NCBI RefSeq assembly: GCF_013205055.1 | Contig: NZ_JABMLF010000002.1 | Coordinates: 248,001-312,000, forward strand | Source of the DNA: Rathayibacter sp. VKM Ac-2856 | GTDB lineage: Bacteria; Actinomycetota; Actinomycetes; Actinomycetales; Microbacteriaceae | DNA length: 64,000 nt | Reading direction: 5' to 3' | Part shown: positions 54,824-63,035 of the stretch, piece by piece | Position numbering within the stretch: the stretch's first letter is position 1 | Layout: every line of letters begins with the position of its first letter | Program-made: the position numbers and the translations under genes | Notes under the pieces: model-generated | Seen by the model: the letters and a program-made list of their open reading frames with translations, nothing else | Database searches by the model: none | Told to the model about the DNA's origin: nothing

Positions 54824-57800
54824 TCAGATCCCGGAGTCGCGCGGGCCGGTCGAGACGACCGACGACACCAGGCCCAGCAGCGCCTCGCGGAACTGCTCGC
54901 GCATCTCCCAGGTGACCGGGTAGTCGTAGACCGAGACCATGTCGTCCTGCTGCACGATGTCGCTGTCGAAGCGGGCGAGCTCGCCGGTCAGGTAGGCCTG
55001 CACGGCGGCGCGACGCGACGCGAGGTCGCCGTCCGCAGCGCCCGCGCGGGACGGCTCCGGAGTCGGCGCCCCGGCCGGCAGCGCGCCGGTCTGCAGCCAC
55101 TCGGCCAGCTCGGTCTCCTCGCCGCGGCTGCCGCCGAGCGAGGTGAGCACGCGGTAGGCGGCGAGCGGTGCGAGGGTGCCGTCGACGTTGCAGAGCGCCA
55201 TCGCGATGGCGAGCGACTGCAGCACGACGCCGGGGAAGTCGGCGGGGCGCGCGTTGCGCTCGCTCAGCAGCGGGTGCGGGAAGTCCGCCAGCGCGCGGGC
55301 CGCCGGGTCCCAGACCGAGAGCTTGGGCCCCTTCTCGCCCTGCGAGGCGTCGACGGCGAGGCGGCCGAGGGCCTTCGCCACGTACCAGCCGCGGATCATC
55401 GACTCGATGGCGCGCGGGTCGGCGGGGATGCTCTCGCCGAGCAGGCGGGCGCGCTTGAACTTCCAGAACGCCTCGCGGCTGTCCTGGGTGTTCGACTGCG
55501 CGAGCCAGCCGCGGGCGATCGGCTCCATCACGGAGTCCATCACGATGGGCTCGTAGGGGAATCCGGACATCGCGAAGACCTCGATGCCGTCGACCTTCTG
55601 GTCCTGGAACCACGACTCGCTGGTCGCGTCGTCCCAGACGCCCATCTGGCCGAGCACGCCCTTGGTCACCTCGTACATCTCGGTGCCGGCGCGGAACGGG
55701 ATCGAGCTGAAGACCAGCGAGGTGTCCTCGTTGATCGCCTTGCCGTGCACGGCGCGCAGCAGCGCCGGGTTGAGCTTGACCAGCGGCTCGCTCGCGCCGA
55801 GGGCGGCCTGGAGCTGCTCGCGGTAGCGGTCGCGGCGAGCGGCGAAGACGTCGGGCGGCAGCACCTCGGAGTCGAAGAAGCCGAGCAGGTCCTCGCCGAT
55901 GTAGGCGGCGAAGGGGGTGCCGTCGCGCTTCATCCAGGCGCGGGCGCGGCCGACGTAGGTCTCGGGGTCGGTCGCGAGCTCGAAGGAGGCGCGCTGCGCC
56001 GGGTTCGAGACGGCGGGGTCCGCGGTGACGGTCGGCTTCCAGGTGCGCGGGTTGCCGACGAGCGACCAGGCGCCCGCGTCCGACTCGGTGTCGGGGCTGA
56101 CGCCGACCAGCTGCTCGGCGAGCACGCGCAGCACGGCGTCCTGGTACTTGGCGTCGCCGTCGACGGAGGCGCGCACCAGCTTCTGGAACTCGGCCGGGTA
56201 CTTCTCGGGCTCGACGAGCATCCGCTCGTTGGGCGCGGGCGAGTACTTGCGCGGCACGGTCTCGTCGACGCGGCGGGGCCAGAACTCGTACGCGTTCTCG
56301 CGGTCGTCGCTGGTCTTCCGCGAGTGCACGCGCTGCAGCAGCGCGGTGCGCGAGCCCTCGAGGTAGTCGGCGAGCGGGCCGAGGAAGGTCTCGCGCAGCT
56401 CGGCGAGCAGCGCCCAGGCGGAGTCGCGCAGCGCGGCCTCGGAGGACCACTCGAGCGCCTGCCCGAGCCGCTGGATCGCGAACTGCACGGCCTCCTGGTC
56501 GGGGCGGATCGACTGCTGGTTCGCGGCGGTGCGCAGCTCGTCCGAGACGAGCGAGCTGAGCGTGCCCACCCACTCCTCGTGCTGGCGCGCGTCGACGCGC
56601 AGGGCGTCGACGGTGCCCTTGAGGCCGCGCTCGAGGCGGCGGAGCATCGCGGTGACGACGGCCAGGCCGTCCTGCGCCACGTAGCGCGAGACGGTCTCGA
56701 GGATGTGGCCGGGCATCGTGCGCGTCCACTCGTCCAGGCGGCGCTGGCGGGCCTCGCGGTCGCGCTGGAGCAGCCGCGGGCTGTGCCGGGTGAACTCGTT
56801 GACGAGGCGGTCGGTCCAGGTGGTGATGTCGGTGCCGCCCTGGCGGTCGAGCGACTCGGGGCGGGCCAGCTCGTCGTCGGCTCCGCGCTGCAGCTCGGCC
56901 TTGATCAGGTCGAGGGTGCTCTGGTCGCGCAGCGCGTCGGTGACGTCGTTGTGCTCGGCGGTCTCCTCGTTCAGGCGCAGCTCGCGGAGGAAGCGCTGGT
57001 ACTCGCTGTCGGCCGACTTCTCGATGTACTCGCGCTCGGTCATCCGCTCGAACTGCGGGTCCTCCTCGGCGTGCGCGAAGAGCATCCGGTCGATCGCGGA
57101 GCGGGCGAAGCGCTCGGCGGAGTACTCGAGGAAGCGCTCGCGGCCGAGGGTGACCCGGCCGAAGCCGATCGAGGAGAAGGGCGGCGAGTGGTGCGCCGGG
57201 CTCATCAGGCCGGAGTTGTCGGGCAGCACGTTGGCGGCCGAGCGGGCCTGCCAGTTGCCGGACGAGTAGGCGATCATGTCGTCCTGCACGCGCTCGTCGA
57301 TCATCCACGCGGTGAGGCTGGTGGCGACGGCGTCGTAGACGGCGTTCTGGTCCTCGAAGGTGACCTTGCTGTTGCTGCGGCCGACGATGAAGGGGTATGC
57401 GGCGCCGACTCGGTCCATCGCCGCGCCGTACGAGGGGGCGACGCCCTTGGTGCGCAGGAGCTCCAGGGTCGCGGCCGAGGGGGTGTCGGTCCAGAAGCCG
57501 TTCATCGTCTCGGAGATCGCGGCGAGCGCGTTGCCGGGCATGCCGGCGGTGACCGAGAGCTGGTCGAAGACGTCGGGCGCGTAGAGCATGCTGAAGAACT
57601 GGTTCGACCACGGGTACTGCTTCGCGGTCGACTTGATGATCTCGATGATGTCGAGGAACTGGCCCGCTCCCGAGCCGCCGGCGACCGACGAGATGACGAT
57701 GACGATCGGGCTGCCGTCTCCGCCGTCGTCGCGGGCGCGCAGGCGCTGGCCGAGGGTCTGCAGCTCGGCGAGCGACTCGGCGTCGTTCATCCGGCCGATC

Positions 57801-58225
57801 GCGAGGCGCGCGGCCTGGGCGATCTCCTTGGTGGCGGCGAGCGCGACGGCGCGCCCGACGGCGCGGTACTGGCCGGCGCCCTTCGTCACGTCGACCTTGA
57901 CCAGGCGCGGGTCGGGCAGCTGGCGCTCGATGTCGTGGCGCATCGCGTTGTTCGTCGAGTGCGCGCTCGTGATCGAGCCGTGCACGATGTCGAAGGTCGC
58001 CGCGGTGCTGACCAGGCCGCGATAGTCCTGCCGTGGCAGGAACGGCGCCTGGTACTCCATGCCGTCCTGGACGGTGGGGGTGTCGAAGTGCAGGAAGCGC
58101 CAGGCGGCGGGGATGCCGCCCTCCCAGCCGAGCTGCTGGAGCTTGAGCTCGAGCTGGTACTTGATGCCGCGGAGGGTCTTGCCGCCGGAGCCGCCGACTC
58201 CGATCAGGAGGAAGGGTCTGAGCAT
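54824..58225 (-). CDS. Tubulin/FtsZ-like protein (Tubulin_2-type), 1133 residues
   Basis: The N-terminal third looks like a divergent tubulin-superfamily GTPase: GVGGSGGKTLRGIKYQL at 9-25 matches the first nucleotide-binding loop, and VIVISSVAGGSGAGQFLDII near 172-191 matches the tubulin signature loop (GGGTGSG in FtsZ, here GGSGAG). The large remainder is mostly soluble and helical, with no membrane span. The length is far above FtsZ (about 400), as in the uncharacterised Tubulin_2 group. ATG 58225 follows AGGA. It is flanked by an exported vWA protein and a membrane protein, which suggests polymers or switches that act on the envelope. GTPase activity and polymerisation are inferred. Confidence 0.8.
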   Translation of the reverse strand: MLRPFLLIGVGGSGGKTLRGIKYQLELKLQQLGWEGGIPAAWRFLHFDTPTVQDGMEYQAPFLPRQDYRGLVSTAATFDIVHGSITSAHSTNNAMRHDIERQLPDPRLVKVDVTKGAGQYRAVGRAVALAATKEIAQAARLAIGRMNDAESLAELQTLGQRLRARDDGGDGSPIVIVISSVAGGSGAGQFLDIIEIIKSTAKQYPWSNQFFSMLYAPDVFDQLSVTAGMPGNALAAISETMNGFWTDTPSAATLELLRTKGVAPSYGAAMDRVGAAYPFIVGRSNSKVTFEDQNAVYDAVATSLTAWMIDERVQDDMIAYSSGNWQARSAANVLPDNSGLMSPAHHSPPFSSIGFGRVTLGRERFLEYSAERFARSAIDRMLFAHAEEDPQFERMTEREYIEKSADSEYQRFLRELRLNEETAEHNDVTDALRDQSTLDLIKAELQRGADDELARPESLDRQGGTDITTWTDRLVNEFTRHSPRLLQRDREARQRRLDEWTRTMPGHILETVSRYVAQDGLAVVTAMLRRLERGLKGTVDALRVDARQHEEWVGTLSSLVSDELRTAANQQSIRPDQEAVQFAIQRLGQALEWSSEAALRDSAWALLAELRETFLGPLADYLEGSRTALLQRVHSRKTSDDRENAYEFWPRRVDETVPRKYSPAPNERMLVEPEKYPAEFQKLVRASVDGDAKYQDAVLRVLAEQLVGVSPDTESDAGAWSLVGNPRTWKPTVTADPAVSNPAQRASFELATDPETYVGRARAWMKRDGTPFAAYIGEDLLGFFDSEVLPPDVFAARRDRYREQLQAALGASEPLVKLNPALLRAVHGKAINEDTSLVFSSIPFRAGTEMYEVTKGVLGQMGVWDDATSESWFQDQKVDGIEVFAMSGFPYEPIVMDSVMEPIARGWLAQSNTQDSREAFWKFKRARLLGESIPADPRAIESMIRGWYVAKALGRLAVDASQGEKGPKLSVWDPAARALADFPHPLLSERNARPADFPGVVLQSLAIAMALCNVDGTLAPLAAYRVLTSLGGSRGEETELAEWLQTGALPAGAPTPEPSRAGAADGDLASRRAAVQAYLTGELARFDSDIVQQDDMVSVYDYPVTWEMREQFREALLGLVSSVVSTGPRDSGI

Positions 58226-58339
58226 GAGGTCCTGCTTTCGTCTGGTCGCGCGGTGTTCTGCGGTAGCGCGGTGTCGTCTGGCGGGTCTGTGCGATCGGGG
58301 GCGGTGCCGTGGGCGGAGGAGCGCCGTGGGGCGGAGCCG

Positions 58340-61153
58340 TCAGCGACCGCGGGGCGGAGGGGTGCGGGGGCCGGAGCGGCCGGGCGGCGGGGGCGGCGTC
58401 GCGCCTCCGGGCCGGGGCGGCGGCGGGCCGCCGGGGCGACCGGGGGCGCCCTGCGTCCTCGGCGGCGGACCGCCGGGGCGCGGGGGCGAGGTGGGGCGGG
58501 GCGGAGTCGCGGTGGGCGTGGAGCCCGGGGCGCCGGCGCCCTGCCCAGCGCTCCTCGGCGGGACGGTGGAGCGCTGCTCGGCGGGCTCGGAGCGCGCGGG
58601 CTGCTGCTGCTCCGGTCGCTTGGCCGCGCGCTCGCGCCGCAGCCGCTCGACGGTGTGCCAGGCGGGCTCGCCGGAGTCGCGGAGCACATCCTCGAGGCGG
58701 CGGTCGTACTGCCCCTCGTCGTCGCGGTCGACGCGGTGGTAGAGCACGGCCGTCGCGCGCACGGGCGCGTCGCCGCGGGGGCGCTCGAGCTCCTGCTCCG
58801 AGACCACGATCGCCCAGAAGACGTCGAGCGGGAGGGCGGAGAACTCGACGCCGCCGTTCGCGAGCGGCCGCCCGGCGGAGGTGCCGCGGGTGCCGGTGCG
58901 GGAGGCCACGATCACGCCGCCGGCGGGCGGGCCGACGCGGTAGCTCGGCGCCTTGAGCGGCCACGGCGGCACGTGCGCGCGGAGGCGGCCGAGCTCGGCG
59001 TCGGGCAGCTCGCGCACGCCGGTCTCGCTGCGGAGGTAGCGGAAGCACTCGTCGAGGCGGCCGTGCGCGAGCGCCGAGCGCACCCCCTCCGGCGTGATCT
59101 CGACCGGGACGGTGCCGCGCTGGAACGAGCCCTCCATCGCGATCTTCGCCTTCGCCCGGTTGAAGAGGTACAGGCCGAGCAGCGGCAGGAGGACGCCGAG
59201 CAGCAGGAGGACGAGGGCGACCAGTCCGATCGCGGCGGCGTTGACCGGGAAGGTGGAGGGGAAGGAGAGCGCGACGGTCTGCGGGGCGCTGCTGCCGCCC
59301 GCGGTGCGGACGTCGAGCGGGAGAGTCGCGGCGACCGAGGAGTCGGCGGCGACGGGGTTCTCGGCGCTCACCGTGACGGTGCGCGAGCCCCCCTGCGCGA
59401 CGTCGAGGCAGGCGCCCGGGGCGAGGACCGCGCCGGACTCGTCGGCGAAGCTCCACTGCCAGGCGTCGGCGCGGTCGGCGTTGTCGCTGGTGACGGTCGG
59501 CGCGGCCGAGAGGCAGACCTGGCCGTCGCCGCCGGCGGTCGGCCCCTGGATCGCGAGGGTGCCCTCCGCGCGGCCGTCGGCGCCGGTCAGCTCGCTGAGC
59601 ACGAGCGGGGAGGCGACGCTCGGGAAGGCGGCGGGCAGCACGGTCGTGATCCGCTGCTGCGTGGTGACGGGGGCGAGCTCGATCGCGTGCTCGGCAGTGG
59701 TGAGCGGCTCGAGCGAGGCGGTGACGAGCAGCTCGGACGCGGTCACGTCGGAGGGAAGGGGGAGGGTGATGACGCCCGAGGCGGCATCGATGGCGGCGTT
59801 CGACAGCGGGGTCGTCGCGCCGTCGGCGGTGCTGGTCGCGCTGAAGGCCGCCTCGCCGAAGACGGAGAGGTCGACCGACTCTCCCGCCCGGTCCTGCACG
59901 CGGGCGGTGAGGGTCGCGGAGAGCGTGCCGTCCTCGCCGCGCTGCACCTGGTTGGCCTCGTCGAAGACGATCCGCAGGTCGCTGAAGGCGAAGACCTCGG
60001 CGGTGCCGGGCGAGGTCAGCGTCCACTGCCCCTGCAGCTCGGGCCGGTCGACGGTGATCTCGAGCCGCGAGACGCCGGAGGACTGCGTGACCGTCACCTC
60101 GGGGGCCTGTGTCGCGGCGGAGAGGGTGCCGAGCCCGGAGGAGGCGGGCGCCTGCAGCGTCCAGCCGTCCTTCACGACGGCCTGGACCCGCGCGACGCCC
60201 GGGTCGATCCAGAAGCTGCCGTCGGCGGCGAGCGCCTGCGAGGCCCCACCGGCGATGCGGGCGCCGAGCTCGAGGAAGACGGAGGCGAGGGCGTCGGGGT
60301 CGGACGCGTCGACCACGGCGCCGCGGACGGAGCCCTCGGGTGCGACGGCCGGTCCGCAGGTGGCGGTGCCGCCGCCGTACGCGCCGCTGCCCTCCACGAG
60401 CGGCCACATCACGCGGGCCTCCTCGCGCTGCTCGCCGTCGGCCAGGAGCGTGCCGAGGACGACGACGCCGGCCTGGCGGAGCGCCGCGAGCAGGCCGTTG
60501 CCCTCGGGCTCGTCGCCGGCGGGGTCGATCCGGACGCCGCAGAGCGCGTTGGTCGCGTCGGCGGTCGCGCGGGCGGAGCCGAGATCGATCTCCCCGTCGG
60601 TCAGCCAGATCACGAGCTGGCAGGCGGAGCCGGCGCTCGGCTGGCTCTCCAGCGCGGACTGCACGCCCTGCAGACCGGCGAGCCAGTTGGTGCCGCCGCC
60701 GGGGGTCTTGTCGCGGATGACGCCGGCCAGGGCCTCCGGGCTCTCCTGCGACCAGGGCCGCCAGTCGACCGCGGGCTCGAAGGCGCGGCTGAAGAAGGCG
60801 GCGCCCCAGTTGACCGTGAGCGAGTCGCGGAGTCCGCCGAGCTCCTGCAGGCTGCCGGCGAGGATGCCGGCCCGGGCGATGTCGGGGTCGGAGCCGCGGC
60901 CGTCGTCGCCGCCGGTGTTCAGCGAGCCGGAGCTGTCGACGAGGTAGTAGACGTTGAGGACGTCGGAGGAGGAGAGGCAGGTGCGCAGGTCCTCGATCGC
61001 GCCGCGGCCGATGTCGGTGAGCGAGGCGGTGGAGGTGGCCGTGGCGGTGCCGTTCGCCGCCTGCGCGGGCTGCGCCGCCGCTCCGAGCCCGAGGGTCAGC
61101 AGGAGCGCGGTGACCGCGATCGCGAGGGCGCGGCGGATCACCGGCTCAGCCAC
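58340..61153 (-). CDS. Exported von Willebrand factor A protein with membrane anchor and Pro-rich tail
   Basis: A 937-residue protein. A signal peptide (1-33, LAIAVTALLLTLGLGAAAQPAQA) leads to a vWA domain at about 65-290. The MIDAS motif is DSSGS at 73-77, with GGGTNW and WLTDGEID providing the other metal-binding loops, so it should bind a divalent ion and a partner. Beta-rich domains follow (about 300-630). One span (LVALVLLLLGVLLPLLGLYLF, about 640-665) leads to a cytoplasmic domain, then a tail of about 95 residues rich in Pro, Gly and Arg. ATG 61153 overlaps the upstream gene by 16 bases. The topology lets it link extracellular events to the cytoplasmic tubulin-like protein. Confidence 0.85.
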   Translation of the reverse strand: MAEPVIRRALAIAVTALLLTLGLGAAAQPAQAANGTATATSTASLTDIGRGAIEDLRTCLSSSDVLNVYYLVDSSGSLNTGGDDGRGSDPDIARAGILAGSLQELGGLRDSLTVNWGAAFFSRAFEPAVDWRPWSQESPEALAGVIRDKTPGGGTNWLAGLQGVQSALESQPSAGSACQLVIWLTDGEIDLGSARATADATNALCGVRIDPAGDEPEGNGLLAALRQAGVVVLGTLLADGEQREEARVMWPLVEGSGAYGGGTATCGPAVAPEGSVRGAVVDASDPDALASVFLELGARIAGGASQALAADGSFWIDPGVARVQAVVKDGWTLQAPASSGLGTLSAATQAPEVTVTQSSGVSRLEITVDRPELQGQWTLTSPGTAEVFAFSDLRIVFDEANQVQRGEDGTLSATLTARVQDRAGESVDLSVFGEAAFSATSTADGATTPLSNAAIDAASGVITLPLPSDVTASELLVTASLEPLTTAEHAIELAPVTTQQRITTVLPAAFPSVASPLVLSELTGADGRAEGTLAIQGPTAGGDGQVCLSAAPTVTSDNADRADAWQWSFADESGAVLAPGACLDVAQGGSRTVTVSAENPVAADSSVAATLPLDVRTAGGSSAPQTVALSFPSTFPVNAAAIGLVALVLLLLGVLLPLLGLYLFNRAKAKIAMEGSFQRGTVPVEITPEGVRSALAHGRLDECFRYLRSETGVRELPDAELGRLRAHVPPWPLKAPSYRVGPPAGGVIVASRTGTRGTSAGRPLANGGVEFSALPLDVFWAIVVSEQELERPRGDAPVRATAVLYHRVDRDDEGQYDRRLEDVLRDSGEPAWHTVERLRRERAAKRPEQQQPARSEPAEQRSTVPPRSAGQGAGAPGSTPTATPPRPTSPPRPGGPPPRTQGAPGRPGGPPPPRPGGATPPPPPGRSGPRTPPPRGR

Positions 61154-61542
61154 TCGGAGATCGGGACGCTGATGTTGAGGACGTGCCAGGCGCCGAGCAC
61201 GAGCGCGGCGGCCGACAGCCAGTAGAGGGCGCGGGTGAAGCGCGCGTCGGGCACGAAGCGGCGGGCGTCGCGGAGGGAGTGCGCGCGCTGGGTGGAGAGG
61301 TCCCAGCCGGTCGCGAGGAAGACGAGCAGCGGCGTCAGCACGTAGCCGGCGACGCTCAGCCAGACGGCGCTGCCGCGCACCAGCGGGAGCGCGAGGCCGA
61401 GCACGCGGACGGGCGCCGAGGCGACGGAGGCGGCCACGATCGCCAGCGCGAGGCTCACCAGGAGAGCCGCGGCCCCCACCGCCAGAGGCAGGGGGCTGGC
61501 GGTTCGGCGGGCCACGAGGGCCCGGTCACGCACGGTCGACAC
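61138..61542 (-). CDS. Small membrane protein heading the tubulin-like/vWA operon
   Basis: A 134-residue protein with about four hydrophobic segments (PLPLAVGAAALLVSLALAIVAAS, VLGLALPLV, AVWLSVAGYVLTPLLVFLATGW, LYWLSAAALVLGAWHVL) and a basic cytoplasmic loop. No family is recognised. GTG 61542 is chosen for GGAGGGTGGAG directly upstream; longer readings enter the repeat block. It overlaps the vWA gene by 16 bases, so it belongs to the same unit. Confidence 0.7.
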   Translation of the reverse strand: MSTVRDRALVARRTASPLPLAVGAAALLVSLALAIVAASVASAPVRVLGLALPLVRGSAVWLSVAGYVLTPLLVFLATGWDLSTQRAHSLRDARRFVPDARFTRALYWLSAAALVLGAWHVLNISVPISEWLSR

Positions 61543-61673
61543 CGCTCCACCCTCCGCTGTCGCAGCTGAACGCTCCCTGTTGGGGGCGGTCCTCCAGTAT
61601 GCGGACCCCGCTGCGAGCAGCCAAACCCCGCGTCCGCGGCCAGCCCGATCGAGGAGCACGCCCCGCGGTGGTC

Positions 61674-61940
61674 GCCGCACGCGGCGCCGCTCCCTTTCAT
61701 GGTGGCCGCACGCGGCGCCGCTCCCCTTCATGGCCGCCGCACGCGGCGCCGCTCCCCTTCATGCTGATCGAGTAGCGCGCGCAGCGCGCGTATCGAGATC
61801 CACCACGACGACCACGCCGGGTCTCGATACGCCGCTCCGCGGCTACTCGACCAGCATGGAACACGCCGCTCCGCGGCTACTCGACCAACATGGCTTTCAT
61901 GCTGATCGAGTAGCGCGCGCAGCGCGCGTATCGAGATCCC
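61674..61940. repeat. 30-bp tandem repeats and CTGATCGAGTAG palindromic units
   Basis: Three copies of about 30 bases (GCCGCACGCGGCGCCGCTCC, then CTTCATGG) start at 61674, 61705 and 61735. The last runs directly into a palindromic unit (61759-61858). Two further half-units follow at 61860-61892 and 61898-61940. The block sits in the divergent promoter region between the small membrane gene and the 61982 gene, where such elements are unusual in this window. No gene is visible in 61543-61981. Confidence 0.85.
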
Positions 61941-61981
61941 CCACCGCAGACGCCCCCCGCGCCGGATGGTTGACTGGCCCC

Positions 61982-63016
61982 ATGGAGATCGTTCTCGGAG
62001 TCGTCGGCCTGCTCGGCGGACTGGTCGTCGCGGCCGCCGCCGTGGTCGCCGTCGTCATCGGGCAGCGCCGCGCGAAGCCGGCCTCCCTGGTCGACGTCGA
62101 CGTGCGCCTGTCGCACGCGGGCGACGACTGGTGGCGGGTCACCGCGACCGTCCGCAACCTCGGCCGCACCGACCTCGAGCCGACCACCTTCGTCGCCGAC
62201 CGCCCGATCTCCTTCGCCCTCGACGGCGCCACCTCCGCCGAGTGGTACGGCGCCCCGCCGCAGACCCCCGAGTGGTCGATCGACCCGTCCGGCTCGCTCC
62301 TGCTCGCGCCCGTCCTCCTCCCCCGCGGCGTCCCCCTCAGCGCCACGGCCGTCGTCCGCGGCCGCCCCGAGGTCCGGATCGACACCCCCCTCCGCTACAT
62401 CCCCGTGCGCGAGAACGTGGTCGAGACCACCGGAGCGACGCCCTCCTGGGGCGAGCCCGCCGCGGCCTCCTCCTCCTCCGCTGCCTCCTCCTCCGCCCCG
62501 CCCGCCCCGCAGCGCGTCGTCGACGCCCCCCTCGTCGCCCGGCCCGAGCGCGAGAGCGTGCTGCGCGGCGGCTTCGGCGTGTGGGCGGCGATGGCCGCGG
62601 GCTCCCTCGGCGCCGTCTGCGTGGGAGTCGGGATCGCCCTCTCGCTGGCCGACGTCGACTCGACGCCGATCGGCTCCTCCGGCATCGTGCTCATCGGCGC
62701 CGGCCTGATCGGCCTCCTCGGCACGATGGCCGTCCGCCTGCTGCGCCGCTGGCTCGAGCCGCCCGCGCTCTGGCGCACGCCGGCGCAGCGCCTGCGCCGC
62801 CCGGGGACGATCGTCGTCCTCACCCTCGCCTACGCGGGCCTCGCCCTCTTCTGCCTCGAGTTCCTCGTGCAGGGCGTCCGCGGCGACACCACCTGGGTCG
62901 CCGGAGTCGCGGTGCTGCTGCTGCTCGCCGCGCTCCTCGGCACGGGCCTCGTCGGCTTCCTCCGCCTGATCGTGCTGCTCGGCGTGCGCCGGGCCTCGCG
63001 GGGCGCGACGGCCTGA
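61982..63016 (+). CDS. Multi-spanning membrane protein of unknown function
   Basis: A 344-residue protein. An N-terminal span (VLGVVGLLGGLVVAAAAVVAVVI) precedes a beta-rich soluble domain (VDVRLSHAGDDWWRVTATVRNLGRTDLEPTTF) that looks like an immunoglobulin-like fold. A Ser/Ala/Pro linker follows, then about four more spans. ATG 61982 starts it. It is divergent from the tubulin-like operon across repeats. I recognise no family. Confidence 0.7.
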   Translation: MEIVLGVVGLLGGLVVAAAAVVAVVIGQRRAKPASLVDVDVRLSHAGDDWWRVTATVRNLGRTDLEPTTFVADRPISFALDGATSAEWYGAPPQTPEWSIDPSGSLLLAPVLLPRGVPLSATAVVRGRPEVRIDTPLRYIPVRENVVETTGATPSWGEPAAASSSSAASSSAPPAPQRVVDAPLVARPERESVLRGGFGVWAAMAAGSLGAVCVGVGIALSLADVDSTPIGSSGIVLIGAGLIGLLGTMAVRLLRRWLEPPALWRTPAQRLRRPGTIVVLTLAYAGLALFCLEFLVQGVRGDTTWVAGVAVLLLLAALLGTGLVGFLRLIVLLGVRRASRGATA

Positions 63017-63035
63017 GCTCCCGCCTCCGCCGAGG

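Noticed and set aside
51627-60407. A single minus-strand frame of about 2900 codons that could suggest one giant protein
   Set aside because: Its upstream half reads the wrong frame of the tubulin-like and vWA genes. The real 1064-residue gene begins at the GTG two bases after the tubulin-like stop.
54641-61225. A plus-strand open frame of more than 2000 codons antisense to the tubulin-like and vWA genes
   Set aside because: It is rich in Arg, Gly, Ala and Val without family motifs, and mirrors real minus-strand genes with clear domains, signal peptide and overlaps. Long antisense frames are expected at this GC content.
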